Source: Colias croceus
Lineage: Eukaryota; Arthropoda; Insecta; Lepidoptera; Pieridae
DNA length: 64,000 nucleotides
Direction: 5' to 3'
Assembly: GCF_905220415.1 (NCBI RefSeq)
Contig: NC_059551.1
Coordinates: forward strand, 7,822,001 to 7,886,000
Positions 46,444-58,488 of the stretch are shown piece by piece. The notes beneath the pieces were generated by a model. The model ran no database searches and was not told where the DNA came from. It saw only the letters and a program-made list of their open reading frames with translations. How positions within the stretch are numbered: the stretch's first letter is position 1; each line of letters opens with the position of its first letter. Position numbers and translations under genes: made by a program.

Positions 46444-46785
46444 GAGCGGGGGGGGGCCGCGACCCCCCACACGCAGTCCCACTCGCGGCCCTCCTCCAAG
46501 AGCACAAGGAGGTAAATCCCCCTTTTGTACGCGCGCCTTTGGATGGGATACTGTCTTGTGACGAGGGACGAGGGACCCCGCCGTACCGCGTTCAGTGACT
46601 TCGGAAGTTTTTGTGTGATTTCGGAATTTCGTTTCAGTTTAAATAATTGGGATGGGACGTGTTAAGTGTATGAAGCATTTAATATTGTGTGAAAATTGTT
46701 AGGGATTTTTCAGAATTATTATTGTTTTAATGAATGCATTTTTACTAAACTGGTGAAGTTTTAAATTGATTTGTATATAGTGTTC

Positions 46786-46791
46786 AATAAA
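46786..46791 (+). terminator. Putative poly(A) signal of the YjbQ-family gene
   Basis: AATAAA, 343 bp after the stop codon. Confidence 0.5.
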
Positions 46792-46805
46792 TTTTACGAC
46801 CAAAC

Positions 46806-47183
46806 TTAAATGATGGTCTGATAGAAAAACGATTTTTTTATTTGAATAGAGGAACAACATCCTATAAATCGGTTATATGTATCATATAACACCTGGTTTG
46901 GTGTTGGTCCACACCCGAATGTAAAGAACGTTTCTGAATTATGGCATTTCACCTTTTTAATAATCAAGTCATCTGCTCCCGAATAGCTACGGTAGAAACA
47001 TTTCGTCGTCCTCATACTTCTCTCCTTTCGAGAGATTGCGCTTGCATAATATACCTCGCCATTTGGCTGAGGTTTATCTTGGCCTAATAATCGTTGCCCA
47101 GTAGAACCAACTCTTATGTGATAACTTTGTCTCCACATTTTGCCTAGAAAAGGGCCCTCTAGTTCTTCTTTTGGGTTAACCAT
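46806..47183 (-). CDS. Hypothetical protein, single-exon 125-aa ORF
   Basis: An uninterrupted ORF starts at ATG 47183 (MVNPKEELEGPFLGKMWRQS) and stops at 46806, convergent with the YjbQ-family gene. Composition is protein-like and unlike the AT-rich surroundings: GQRLLGQDKPQPNGEVYYAS, FFTFGCGPTPNQVLYDTYNR. No signal peptide, membrane segment or known motif was recognised. A Helitron-like element ends about 50 bp upstream of the start (47237). It may be a small intronless gene, the last exon of a longer gene, or a fragment of one. Confidence 0.5.
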   Translation of the reverse strand: MVNPKEELEGPFLGKMWRQSYHIRVGSTGQRLLGQDKPQPNGEVYYASAISRKERSMRTTKCFYRSYSGADDLIIKKVKCHNSETFFTFGCGPTPNQVLYDTYNRFIGCCSSIQIKKSFFYQTII

Positions 47184-47236
47184 TTTACTAAAGATATCAG
47201 AGGAGCATATGGCACTATAACTGGAAATTATGAAGT

Positions 47237-47420
47237 TACTAGCGGTCCGCCCCGGCTTCGCCCGTGGTACATATTCACGTTTTCTCTACATAAGAACCAT
47301 CCTCGAACTTCAAGGAATAGTATGAAAAAAGAATTAACGAAATCGGTTAAGCCGTTCTCAAGTTATGCGCTTACCAACACATTTTGGGATTCATTTTTAT
47401 ATTATAAGATTTCTGATGCG
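47237..47420 (-). mobile_element. Helitron-like element, uninterrupted copy
   Basis: Read on minus it starts TATAATATAAAAATGAATCC and ends CACGGGCGAAGCCGGGGCGG then ACCGCTAGT. It is the empty-site counterpart of the interrupted copy at 14380-15141. Confidence 0.65.
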
Positions 47421-50400
47421 CAAATATCGCAGCATAAAACACTAGGAACTTGAATCATAGTTAGCCATTATATCAACCATATTTGTGACCGTTTTTATAG
47501 AATTTTGTTCCTTTATCAAATTAATGTTCCTTATTAATTGTTAAGATGCATTTGTTGCCATTTAAATTAATTTTTATTGATATGTTAAATTTAAATATCT
47601 CCTTGGAGATGATGAAATTGCCAAATAATGAAATTTCTCCTCCTCCCTAAACTTTTTACAGGATTGTGATCACGTATCCAAAGAATTGTTTAAAACGCAA
47701 TTTACCCAATAACTTGTGTCAAATAAATTGTTAATTGTAATACGCAACTGTAAAATAGCTTTCGAGAAGTCCCACCGAATCGTTGAAAGTACGACGGATT
47801 GTATTCCGTGTAAAGGCGCTTACCTAGACGTTAGTTCTTATTCTTATCTTCGAGCGACAATATGTACATAAGATTAATATTTTGTAAAGCTCTGCATGGC
47901 AGTTTGAACAGACCCGTTACGGTAGGCTGCTTCAGAATTCATACACATTTCATAGTTAGAAGTGGAACAGTCTTATTATTGATGTATAAACTCGGTTTCG
48001 TGAAGGTCAAACGTGTTAAACTTGTACAAAAGTAACCAAGTTTATATTAAATGAAATATGCAGACTCGTATTCAGCCGCGCGTATTACTGCAGATGTACG
48101 ACACAATAAAACCCTTTAATTTCTTTAAACTTTCTATAGGAATTGAATTTTAATCGAGCACAATTCCGCCTCACGTTCTCTGATGAAGTGCCATGCAAAG
48201 CGGTAACCTATTGATGTTAAGTTCAGTGTTAACTGAACCCGTTGTAATTGTACATAATTATGTGCAACAATTTTAAAATTATACATAATTGTTGTTTTGT
48301 TATTGCGATGTGTCGATATGTACATAATCACGCGTGGACGTGGACATTCCGCTTGTAGGTTCGGTTGAGGTCGATGTGCTATCTACTTTTATCTTTATCG
48401 TAACTATGTTTAGAGTATGACTTTCAGGTGTATTTGTTTATATTATAATATGACTATTTTTCACTATTGCACTTGTTCAGATATTTTCAACGCTCACAGG
48501 GAGACACAATATTTTTATCATGTCACTATCTTAGAAGTTTTATATCGAATCGAACACTCATTTTGCAACACCAACTTCGTACGTAATCGCACCGGTTAAT
48601 GGTCAGTCGACGTAAGTTAAGGGCTGAGTTTAGGTTATTTAGGTATTTGTACGTCTACGATAGCTACCTTCTTTTCCGACATTAGGTTAGATCTCGTAAC
48701 GATTAGTACGTGAAACATGTCCATAGCTTTAAATGTGTCACATCCGTTGTATCAACGGCTCCTTCCCGGGATGACAATGAGCTACATTCGGTACCACTAG
48801 TTAGACGTAGTATATCAATTACTTTTAAGATCATGTAAGTGCCTCGGATTTATGGGGTGGTTATATAATTCAGTTGCAGACGCGTGTGGGCTCCGTATCG
48901 GAGATTCGTTGGATTTGATAGACTCGACTGAATGAACTCTGCTTCCTCACGATTCGTTATTTTAATTCCTTTGACATTCAATTCGACATTGGCTTCTGCT
49001 ACGATTTTGGTTGAAACGTTCGTTTGGGCGTCATATATTAAAGGCGTATGTGTATAGTTGTATGTCTTCCTATGTAAGTTCCATCATAAAGTCAAGACTA
49101 GTATATCTAAAGATATTGTATCCGGTATTCAGTATATGTGAACGGTATTAGGGTATTCGACACTCATTGACACAATTTAGACTATTTGAAGTATATATAG
49201 GAGGCTTCGATTCGAAACCTTGGGCGGCATAGTGAAATATAGACAAATATATAGATTTTATGGAAGTATAGATGTATGGTTTTGTACGGATTGACGGTAG
49301 TTGGTAATTTTAAAGGACATTTTTCCGAAAGGATTGGAGAACATACGGACGGCTTCGAGTTGGTTATGTTGCGTTCTTACGAATATTACTGTATTGCACA
49401 ATCACACTGAAAACTTAGTTAGGATTTTAAATTATAAATATTAGGATACAATTGCTTACTATAAGCGTCGCTGGCTGTGGAACAGCTAGCTCAAACGTTC
49501 TTGTTTATTTCAGTGGTACAAAGGACGTTATATCATTATGGAGTAATACTTGGGCACACGTAGAATGGGAATCGGTACGGACATAGGTTTTACAATTATT
49601 ATGTTCCTTGACTATAACATTTTTTGTTGCTCGTGGTGTTCAAAGGGTGGTTTTTCCTATGCGACTCGAGGAGTATGAAATATACGCACAATCGATTGGG
49701 ACTGTGGTCAGCTTGGGGCTGGTGTAGCGGTTTTTATTAATGACTTAATTATTTTAATGGTCGAATCATGACTTCACATTCCTTTAATACATACATATAT
49801 TATTATTTCGGAAATTATTGGGTTTAAATTTTTTTATCATACTTTAGCAGATTAAGCTACTTTCCAATGCTTAATGGTTCGTTCGTCATTTTATTTTTAA
49901 TAGTGTTGTTGTTTTTATTATTTATTAAGATCCATTTGTTTTTATTGTGTAAGCACAATTGTTATTTGTACGGATAGATTGTCATAACTGTAGGATTTGG
50001 GTGTAGCGTCGGGGATGGCTAAGTGCTTTCTTAATATCTGTAAATATTTTTGCATTAATATAAAATAAACATTTATCAATGTACATATAGTGTTTCACAT
50101 GTATAAAACGTTCGAATGTATGTGTGTTAGATTTGCCACTGCCAGAAAATAAGCCTCTTTGTAATACGACCTTTTGAATTATGGTTTGGCACGTTATTGT
50201 CAATTTTATGTGTTTTACATATGATTACATTGTAAAGGGTAGGTTTGTAACGACGCGACTGGTTCGCTTTTAATCACGTGACTAGTTTACGCTTCTATTT
50301 GTTACGTTGTTATTTTTAACATTCCTTTACATTTGGAAATGTTTAGTACGCTCCGGGGCGTCCTTGTTTTGTATTAGCTTGTATTGTCCCGCCAGGCTGT

Positions 50401-50999
50401 TTTGTAACAACGAATTCCTTAGTCTACCCTAGTTATTTGATTGCTATTCAATAATCATGCTTTTAGGAATTGTCCAATGTTTGATATCAACCTATGTACA
50501 ATCATCATTTTGCTATGTATTACATTATATCATTTTTAACCATTTTACTATTAAGTGGAAATAATAATTTTGGACTTATATTAAAATATACGAAAATACG
50601 TCTAGTTAATGGTATGAAATATTCAATATGAACGATATTATTTGTATTTCTTGGATACATTTTATAAATTTGATTAGAACACGAAATATTCAATAAGGGC
50701 ACGAAATTTTTTTCTTGATATTATGTAATTATATAAGCAATTGTTTTAACTGTTATTGCACATAGGAAAATGAGGTTGTAATAGTTAAACACGATGAAAG
50801 ACAAATAATTTGTGTGTATATTATTTAAGACGATTATGACGTTTATACCAAATGTAATTGTACAGTGATTTCACCCTCATCAGTTGTTTTTTAAGCTCAC
50901 ATAAGTGACGGACCGTCACGATAAAACTTAATTGTAACATATAACTTGTACAATATAAATATTATAGATCCACAATTATGAAAGAGATTAAATATTTGC
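47421..50999. other. 3.6-kb intergenic region, no gene recognised
   Basis: No exon with family similarity and no repeat with clear ends was found. Openings at 48134-48331, 48417-48599, 49982-50203 and 50520-50702 are short and AT-rich. The part 48.3-49.7 kb is less AT-rich than its surroundings and could be non-coding transcript or UTR, but nothing supports this directly. Confidence 0.4.
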
Positions 51000-51015
51000 A
51001 AAAGTTACTTTGTGT

Positions 51016-51022
51016 TTTATTT
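51016..51022 (-). terminator. Putative poly(A) signal of the secreted coiled-coil gene
   Basis: TTTTATT on plus (AATAAAA on minus), about 235 bp after the stop codon. A second AATAAA overlaps the stop itself at about 51256-51261. Confidence 0.35.
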
Positions 51023-51256
51023 GTTATTTTTGATTTTGTTAAAAATGGATATAGCTTAGCAATGTGGATGTATAGAAACATTTAAAAATAAGTATTCAAT
51101 GTGGGAACAGCTAAGTGAGTTTCACAATTGAAAGAAGTATTACAGATACAAAATTTATTACAGATAATTCAGTCAACTTACAGATAATGTTATTAAATTT
51201 TATTAGATCTTCCTTAATTTGGTTTATGATTAATTATCGCTAACTATAGTTAGGTT

Positions 51257-54200
51257 TTATTTGGCGGCAGCGTGCGGACCAGGGCCGTTGTCTGGAATTG
51301 AAACAGAATATTAATCTTAAGCCAGTGTTATATTTGAACTCACATTTTTCAATGATAAAATAATATTAAGGTACAGCAGGGAAGCCACATAAAAATATGA
51401 AAAATTAAACTGTTGTTAAAAATTAACTTGCGTAATCAAAATGTGACAAATACTTTCACACTGTTACGTTCATGACTTACAAGAATCATAATATTATATC
51501 AGAATGGATTCAGATGTTTTGGACATTAACCAGAAGATTCAAAGACAGACAAAGATGTACCTAACCACAAAAAACTGGTAAGTATGTAAATAATCTGGTA
51601 AGTGAAATTGATTAAATATTTCTAGTGTTTTATTTTTTACAGATAAAAAATAACATTTATACGTATTTAATTCGCAACATACCGTCAATCTTCGATTGCA
51701 CCTTTTGCAATTCGCCGTGCGACTTCTCGAGCGCGTCACTCAAGCCCGCTTTGATCTGACTAAACTCCTGCACCACGAGGGACAGGCGTCCCAACAAATA
51801 ATTCAGGTTATCGTCCACTGCGGACACGCGTGACGTTATCAGGCCCACCTGGGAATAGATACGAATTATTAATCCGAGCCTTATAATCATAGCAGTAAAG
51901 ACCATAATTACTCACCTTATCTTTCATTCCGTCCAATGTCGTTGTGCTGCCATTAACATATTGCGCGGTTTGTTCCTGCCGGTTTTAATTGTCTATTAGT
52001 TGATTAGTGCCATAATGTTGTATGCGAATGGAATTTTTGTTTGCGTTCATCAAGTTATGGATCATAATAGTAGATTGTTTTAATTAACGAGGCTGTTATT
52101 TTAACGGTGTAGGTGTAACAATTATACCTACGGCAATTTTTCCATTGCTAGAATAGAAAAGTGCACCGAACAAAATACCTTTTCAAACATATTTTCTGAT
52201 AATTTTAGATATTTTGGTCACCTAAACGAAAAAGCAACCGTCAACTTATAGGATGAATTTCTCGAAAAAATATACTCGGAAATATACAATTATTGTTAAA
52301 TTCTCCAACTCACAGATAATCTGTCAATAGATTTCTTGCTGGCGGTCAGTTGCTCGTACATGATGCCGATCTGGCGCCAAACCTGCGACATATCCGACTC
52401 TATCTTTGATGTGATATTGCCCAGAGTCATAGTTTGGTTGTTCATTATATGCTTCTCTATTTCATCGACCCTGAAAATTGTTAAGTGTTTATTATTATTA
52501 ATTAGAATTGCCAACAAAATTAAAAAATTAGGTCAATATAATTATAATAGCTGTAGGCTACTGTAGATAAAATTTAAATCTTTACTTATTTACATTTTGG
52601 TGTCTGTTATTTTACTTCATCTTTTTTTTTTAAAATATAAGTTAATACCTGCTCAGTAACGTGCTATTTAGAAGTCTGCCCTGTAATCTGATATTCTCTC
52701 CAACTTCAAGCAAAATTCTATTTACTCCGTATTCTATACGTTTCTTAGTGGCAATCACATCATCAGCGGTTTGTAGCATTACGTTTTCGTTCCTTGAGAA
52801 TGCTTGTACCTGAAAATAATACGTGTATTAAGTTTTACAGATATTCTTCACTAAGAAGACGGTTCCTGGACCGGTGTGAAAAAGGAGTTTAGGGTGTAAG
52901 TGAAGAAATCCTTCTTGCATACATACTTTAAGTTTTTTTATTTTCAACAAATATGCTCAAAAGTGGAAAGTGATGATGTGTTATTAACTAATTATGTTTT
53001 TTATTTCCACAGAGTTCCTGCTACAGGATCAAAAGTAACTTCTGAAATGGGAAAGTGTTTCGATAGCTTTGCATATAACTACAATACGATTTTGCCTTGG
53101 GTTGGTCAGCCCATTTATCATTTTCTGACCAGCCAGTGCAACTAAACCCATATATTATAAAGTGATTTTCTCCAAACGTGATAAAAATACCAACCTCGTT
53201 TCTTAAAGTGTCATAGCTCTTTTGTATATCATCGTAGGCTCGTTCGCTCATTGTGTTACTCTCAGTTAGACTTTGTTGAATATCTTTATTGGTCGCCACT
53301 AGGCGGTCACTCATTTCACGCAATTTTGTTGTTATTTTGTTAACAGCTGAAAGAAGAAGCATGAGTAAAGGTATTTTATTTTTATTAGCTTTCATAAGAT
53401 TAAATAATGACAATAATTTTCTAGAGCTTTTCGGATCAACTTACGTCTCTCTCTCGATCGACTGCACAAAATGGTATGGTTCGTAATAAAGGATCTTGTT
53501 CCCAAAAACACTCATTCGTCAGAAAATAAAATATCCATTCATCTTTCATCAGAGATCGATAGATTAGTTCATTAATTTATACTCACTATTATCTTCATTG
53601 CCGGTAATATTGGACTGTGCAGCGACCAGTGCTTCCAAAGTATCATTGGTCGCACGTTTGATGTCCGCAAGTCGCGGCAGATCCTTCCACATGCTCTCCG
53701 CATTTGACAGCAACAGTTGAATCTTCTTTATTTCACCTTCTTGCCGCTCCAGTACTATAAAAAATTACAGAAACTATGAAGAAAAAGTAAACAAATTGGT
53801 CTGGTAAGTACCTAATTTCATTTCATTTTATAACGTCATATGGATTGATTAATTATTATGTATTTTGGTCATTTTTGGGTGAGAACCTAATGTGTATTTT
53901 TATACAATGAATAATAAATGTTACAAAATATGAATTGAGGAAAGAAAAGTTAAAGATAAGAGGTCAATATATGTGTTAAAATAATAAGTAAAACGTTCAA
54001 AATGTTTATCATGCCATTATTTGTATTGCACTTAGGAAAACATTAAAATATAATATGACGAAATATTTTCTATTATTAGATGCGATCAATAACAAAGCAC
54101 TAACTAAAAACAAAAAATTCTAATGCCTCGTTTTAGCCGTTTCTACTGACTAGAATAGTTTCGCTTTTGCTTTTGTATTATTACTGCAAAATAAACTTGA

Positions 54201-57200
54201 ATAAAAAGCCTAAACATTCTGAAACGCCAGTATGTAGGTCGATCAGGCCGTGTTAACGAGCGCCTGTCTTCTTGTCGGCATTGTCAACGAAATGAAATGC
54301 ACGTTGCTGATAGAAAATATTAATATGTCCCAGTGGCTTGATGAATGAATATCGTTTTGTACTGCATTAAGCAGTTTAGATAACAGCCGGGAATTCATTT
54401 ACATTGTACGTAGGCACAATGATATGAATTGCAGACAAATGAGACGCGTTCGGACAATAATTTTAGTATTACGAGGCCACATGGGTATCGTTACAGTGTA
54501 ACAAATATCGTACAAAAATGATAGAATTCCAGTAAAACCTTTCCAGTTCCAATCGTAGTCGTCAATCTAATAGTTAACATGAACTATCAACTACCTACTG
54601 CATAATATGTATTAACAATGCACTCATACCCTTGCCTCGTGGTTAACCTTAATTATTATTTTGTTATTATAATATTATGTATAAAATAATCACAGCTATC
54701 TAATAATTAGTTTGAGCGGATAGATGAAAATTCTCGAAATTTCTACCCATTTTTATAGTACTTTGTCCTTGAACATTTTATGCATATAATTTATGTAAGG
54801 TAATTTACCTTCACTCATTTTGTTGTGCCAAGCCTCGTCTGCAAGCGTAACCTCGCTCAAAGGCACAAAGTCTGTTGGTATCTTGGAAGACGTTTCGTTG
54901 TATTTGTTCAGCTTCAATTCATACTTGTTCAGTAATTTCTCAGCCTCTGTTATGTGTCGCTCGAAGGGGTTCACGTCAGTTGCCATTTCTACGCAGAAAG
55001 CCCGAAGAGCGTCCTGAAATTTTACCTTCTGTTAGTTATAATAATACACTTAACTAGGCTCTCGCTCTGAAATTTTTGTGTTGCACTTAGCCTTAAATCG
55101 TAGCGCGTTACTGTCTATTGATAAGAGGCTATAAAGTATAAACTACGTAAAAAATTGGTACTGAATTTTTTTGCCTTATTCATTAACACATCATCCAATT
55201 AAACTTATTTTTCTGACATTTTAAATTACCTTATTCAAACTGTTCTTCAAATCCTGAATTTCTTGTTTAACAGCATCCAACTTAGCGTCGGTAGCATCAA
55301 GTCGCCTGCTTATAGAGTCATCTTCGGTGGTTAGATTCGTTTCTACGTCTACTGGTGCTGTGTTTGCCTTCAAGTTCTTATTCACTGTAGCCGTGAGTGC
55401 TTGCAATGACTTCTGTATGTCTTCCAACATTTCGTGAGTTTTTTCTTGCTTTGCCTTTTCTTTTTCCTCTTTCTAAAACAGGACAAATGTAAGGTTTGTT
55501 ATATCAGAAGATAACTTTATTTTTCTATTAAATGGCGTTTAGGGTACATGGCATTTCAAGTAGGCATATCATTATATGCCTACTGATCTACTTACCTGTA
55601 TAAATAGACTTTCCACGTTGTAGACTCGTTCATCCAGACGCGAAATTAGCCCCTTTAAGGGCTCGAGTGCTTTGTGCTTCTTTTCTAAAGAAATAAGCAT
55701 TTTCTTCAGCTGGTCTCCAAGAGCCTTTTCTCGGAATTCGTGGCGATCCAGTTTGCTTTCTGATACACGGAAGAGGTGGACGAGTGATAGCATAGCGTCT
55801 CGGATATCTTCGTGTCTGAAAAATACATTTTCAAATTGAAAATGTATTTTTGAAAATTTCAATTCAGTATAACAACCTTAATGCTGTAAAATAATTATTT
55901 TATAATTATAATTATAAAATTTTTCGTGTCTCGAGCCAGGATCTCAGCTAATGAGAGCTTTTAAACTTAATAATTCGATTGATGCAATAAAAAAATAGAA
56001 AATACTAATTAGCATCATAAATCCATTTACCATTAATCGTATCGTACATGAGTTTATCAATCAATCAATACAAATTGATTGAACATGTTGATGTTCATTG
56101 ACTTTCAAAACACTTGATGTAATCGCTAAACAAGTGACGGTTACGTAATGTACCTACATGTAGGTTGTGAAGAATCTTCATTGCTATGTGTAAAGGGAGT
56201 CGCCAGTTTATGTAAGGTAGGAAATGCCCAACGCTTGAATTGAATGAGGTCTTTGTTTTATTAGATAACTAATGAAAGGAGACAGTGGGAATGTTATAAT
56301 TGCTGGTACCTATGTAATTAGCGTCTGATATATAAAATGATGTGAGCAACTCGACAAATTTCATACTCAAGACATTCCATAATCGTCTCACGTCTGCAAA
56401 GTACATTGATGGTTTCTAATATTTTCTATATTATTTTAAATGCGAAATTCTGTCTGGTATGCTTTCAGGGCAAAAGTTCAATACAGATTTGTAGCTGTAA
56501 GCTCTAAAAAATGACATGAGCTTTATTTATAAATCAACCCCTTTTCTATTTAATTGGATAGACGCCTGTTAAAAATGCGGATGAGGTTTTCCCGTGCTTT
56601 TTATACATATTTAAAACCACGGCACTGCTAGTAACCTATAATGAAGGTACATATTCTCATACAAAATGAAAGTGCCTTTGACCGAAGTGATAAAAATATG
56701 AATATGCTAATGGAACAATAAAAATTTAATGACATCGTAGTACGCCTACGATAAAAATGACCCGCGATCGCCACAACGAATTGAAGTTTAAAATAGTCTT
56801 AGATAAAACATTATGGGGTTTCTTATTTCTATACATATTTAATCCTCATATAAATAATAAACGATGTTATTTATTTAACACTCAAGCCTATTTTTGAGTG
56901 TAGTATTTTTCATCAAGATACAATACAAATAGATCAACTTAAATTTAACTGAATGCGTTATCTGGGGGCACGGTAGTGCCCCCGCCAAGACGAGCAAAGC
57001 GAACAAGCGAAGCGCACGGGCACTACCTACCTTTTCTCGAAGCGCTTCGACGTTTTTTTGAACCCTCATAACTTGGGTTTGGATTATGCTAGATCAACAA
57101 AATTTTCGGGATATATTGCCAATAGCGGACTTATTGAAAATATTAAGTTTTAATTACATTAGCTTTTATACTTCAGATTTTATTTATATCTAAAAAACGC

Positions 57201-58488
57201 TAATTTCGTCACTGACTCACTGATGATCATCAAAATTCTTAAGGTATTTCCTAATGTCCTAGAAAGCTGAAATTTTGTATGTAAGCTAGTATTAGCACAC
57301 AAACAACAAAAAAATTATAAAACTTGTAACTTTCATCCCCCAACCCCTTAAACTAGGGAATGGGAGTTTGTATGAGACCTGTAATTTTAAATTAAATTTT
57401 GATGACGCTAGAGGTCTTATCTAATAATCTAAAACTTGGTTCCCCTAGATATATATATGTACTCCTTGTTAAAAAAAAAATTAATTTAATCGACATATAA
57501 AATTTTGTTAACTACAAACAACTTACAAAAAGAAATGAAATCCCACCAAAAACATTTTCATGTAAAATGTTGCCAAGCTTCTAACACTACACGCCCTAAC
57601 TCTACAAGGCCTAACTTCACAAACTCTACACCTTAGTCAAAATATGTGGCTTGGCCGTTCGTTACTACAAGAACTATTGTATAACACAAAAGTAATGAAC
57701 AGTGAATTAATTAATTTTTCACCTTACGCCGATGTGAATGTAGCGAAATGGCCAAGCCACATATTTTGACTAAGGTGTAGAGTTTGTGAAGTTAGGCCTT
57801 GTAGAGTTAGGGCGTGTAGTGTTAGAAGCTTGGCTCTACATGAGATCTGATAACTTTTTCACAGTGCGAGTCAAATGGGCTCGTCTTGGCAACATTTTAC
57901 ATGAAAATGTTTTTGGTGGGATATTTTTTTATATGTACTGCTCTTGATACATTCTGGCGATAATACAACTAATGATATAGGAAGAGTTTGTATTTAATTC
58001 AAAGTTCTACCCTGCAGTCAACGTATTATTTTGAAAGCTTACGCTATTCAACGAAAGGAAACGAAAATAAACCATTGGAGAGAATTCAAACCTTTATTCA
58101 AACATTAATCCTTTGACGAACTCTTACACCACGTCTTTGGTGACTGTCAAAATAACTACACCTCAGTTGTTTATGGTTACTATTGTGTTCTTGATTGTGT
58201 TGTAAATTAGGAGATGGCGACATTTACTGCTAACCTACGAGCTTCCGATGCGATGCCATCAAATGGTAGGATATATTTATGAGCTTATGATAAACTATTA
58301 TAACTTATACATAATATTTAAGATGAACGAATACCTAAGTATTTTATTTTGGGACAAAACCAGGAGCATCACTATTATTTACGACAGAAGAACAGCAGAA
58401 TATCACTATATGGTACTCACGTGACATTTTTGGCCTCTGTGTGTGTACAGGATACGATGAGAAGGAGTGCGACCAAACACCACGGCCT
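51257..58488 (-). CDS. Secreted coiled-coil protein (eleven exons, 544 codons; first exon not found)
   Basis: Exons in phase: 58488-58421, 55815-55596, 55472-55230, 55013-54809, 53754-53587, 53346-53195, 52809-52649, 52470-52314, 51975-51916, 51848-51683, 51291-51257 (TAA). All introns are GT-AG. The first listed exon encodes RPWCLVALLLIVSCTHTEA, a signal-peptide core, but has no ATG before an upstream in-frame stop, so an initiator exon to the right is missing. The mature part starts near KNVTHEDIRDAMLSL and is almost entirely heptad-like helix (HKALEPLKGLISRLDERVYN, SRRLDATDAKLDAVKQEIQD, ALEKSHGELQKVQSKID). Several N-glycosylation sequons are present (NVT, NET, NIT, NST, NGS). It ends DNGPGPHAAAK. 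No globular C-terminal domain such as fibrinogen is present. It is probably an extracellular or secretory-pathway structural protein; no named family was recognised. Confidence 0.82.
56955..57060. repeat. GC-rich repeat block with GGCACTACC inverted motif
   Basis: GGTAGTGCCCCCGCCAAGAC … CGGGCACTACC flank AGCAAAGCGAACAAGCGAAG. TCTCGAAGCGCTTCGA makes a second small palindrome. It lies in the large first visible intron of the secreted coiled-coil gene. Confidence 0.45.
57540..57931. mobile_element. Fold-back MITE with ATCCCACCAAAAAC ends
   Basis: Outer arms (57540-57576 and 57892-57931: ACATTTTCATGTAAAATGTT) and inner arms (57577-57657 and 57750-57833: TCTAACACTACACGCCCTAA, CTACACCTTAGTCAAAATAT) are inverted. 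The right side has about 50 bp between its two arm blocks that the left side lacks, showing a deletion in the left arm. It lies in an intron of the secreted coiled-coil gene. Confidence 0.8.

Noticed and set aside
46347..46598. 83-aa ORF in another frame across the last exon of the YjbQ-family gene
   Set aside because: The spliced frame from 46369 gives the family's terminal VVVTLSG strand; the longer ORF is a GC-rich shadow.
54820..55057. Plus-strand ORFs of 60-65 aa (also 52336-52566, 52900-53145, 53289-53486)
   Set aside because: Antisense to, or intron-overlapping with, exons of the secreted coiled-coil gene.
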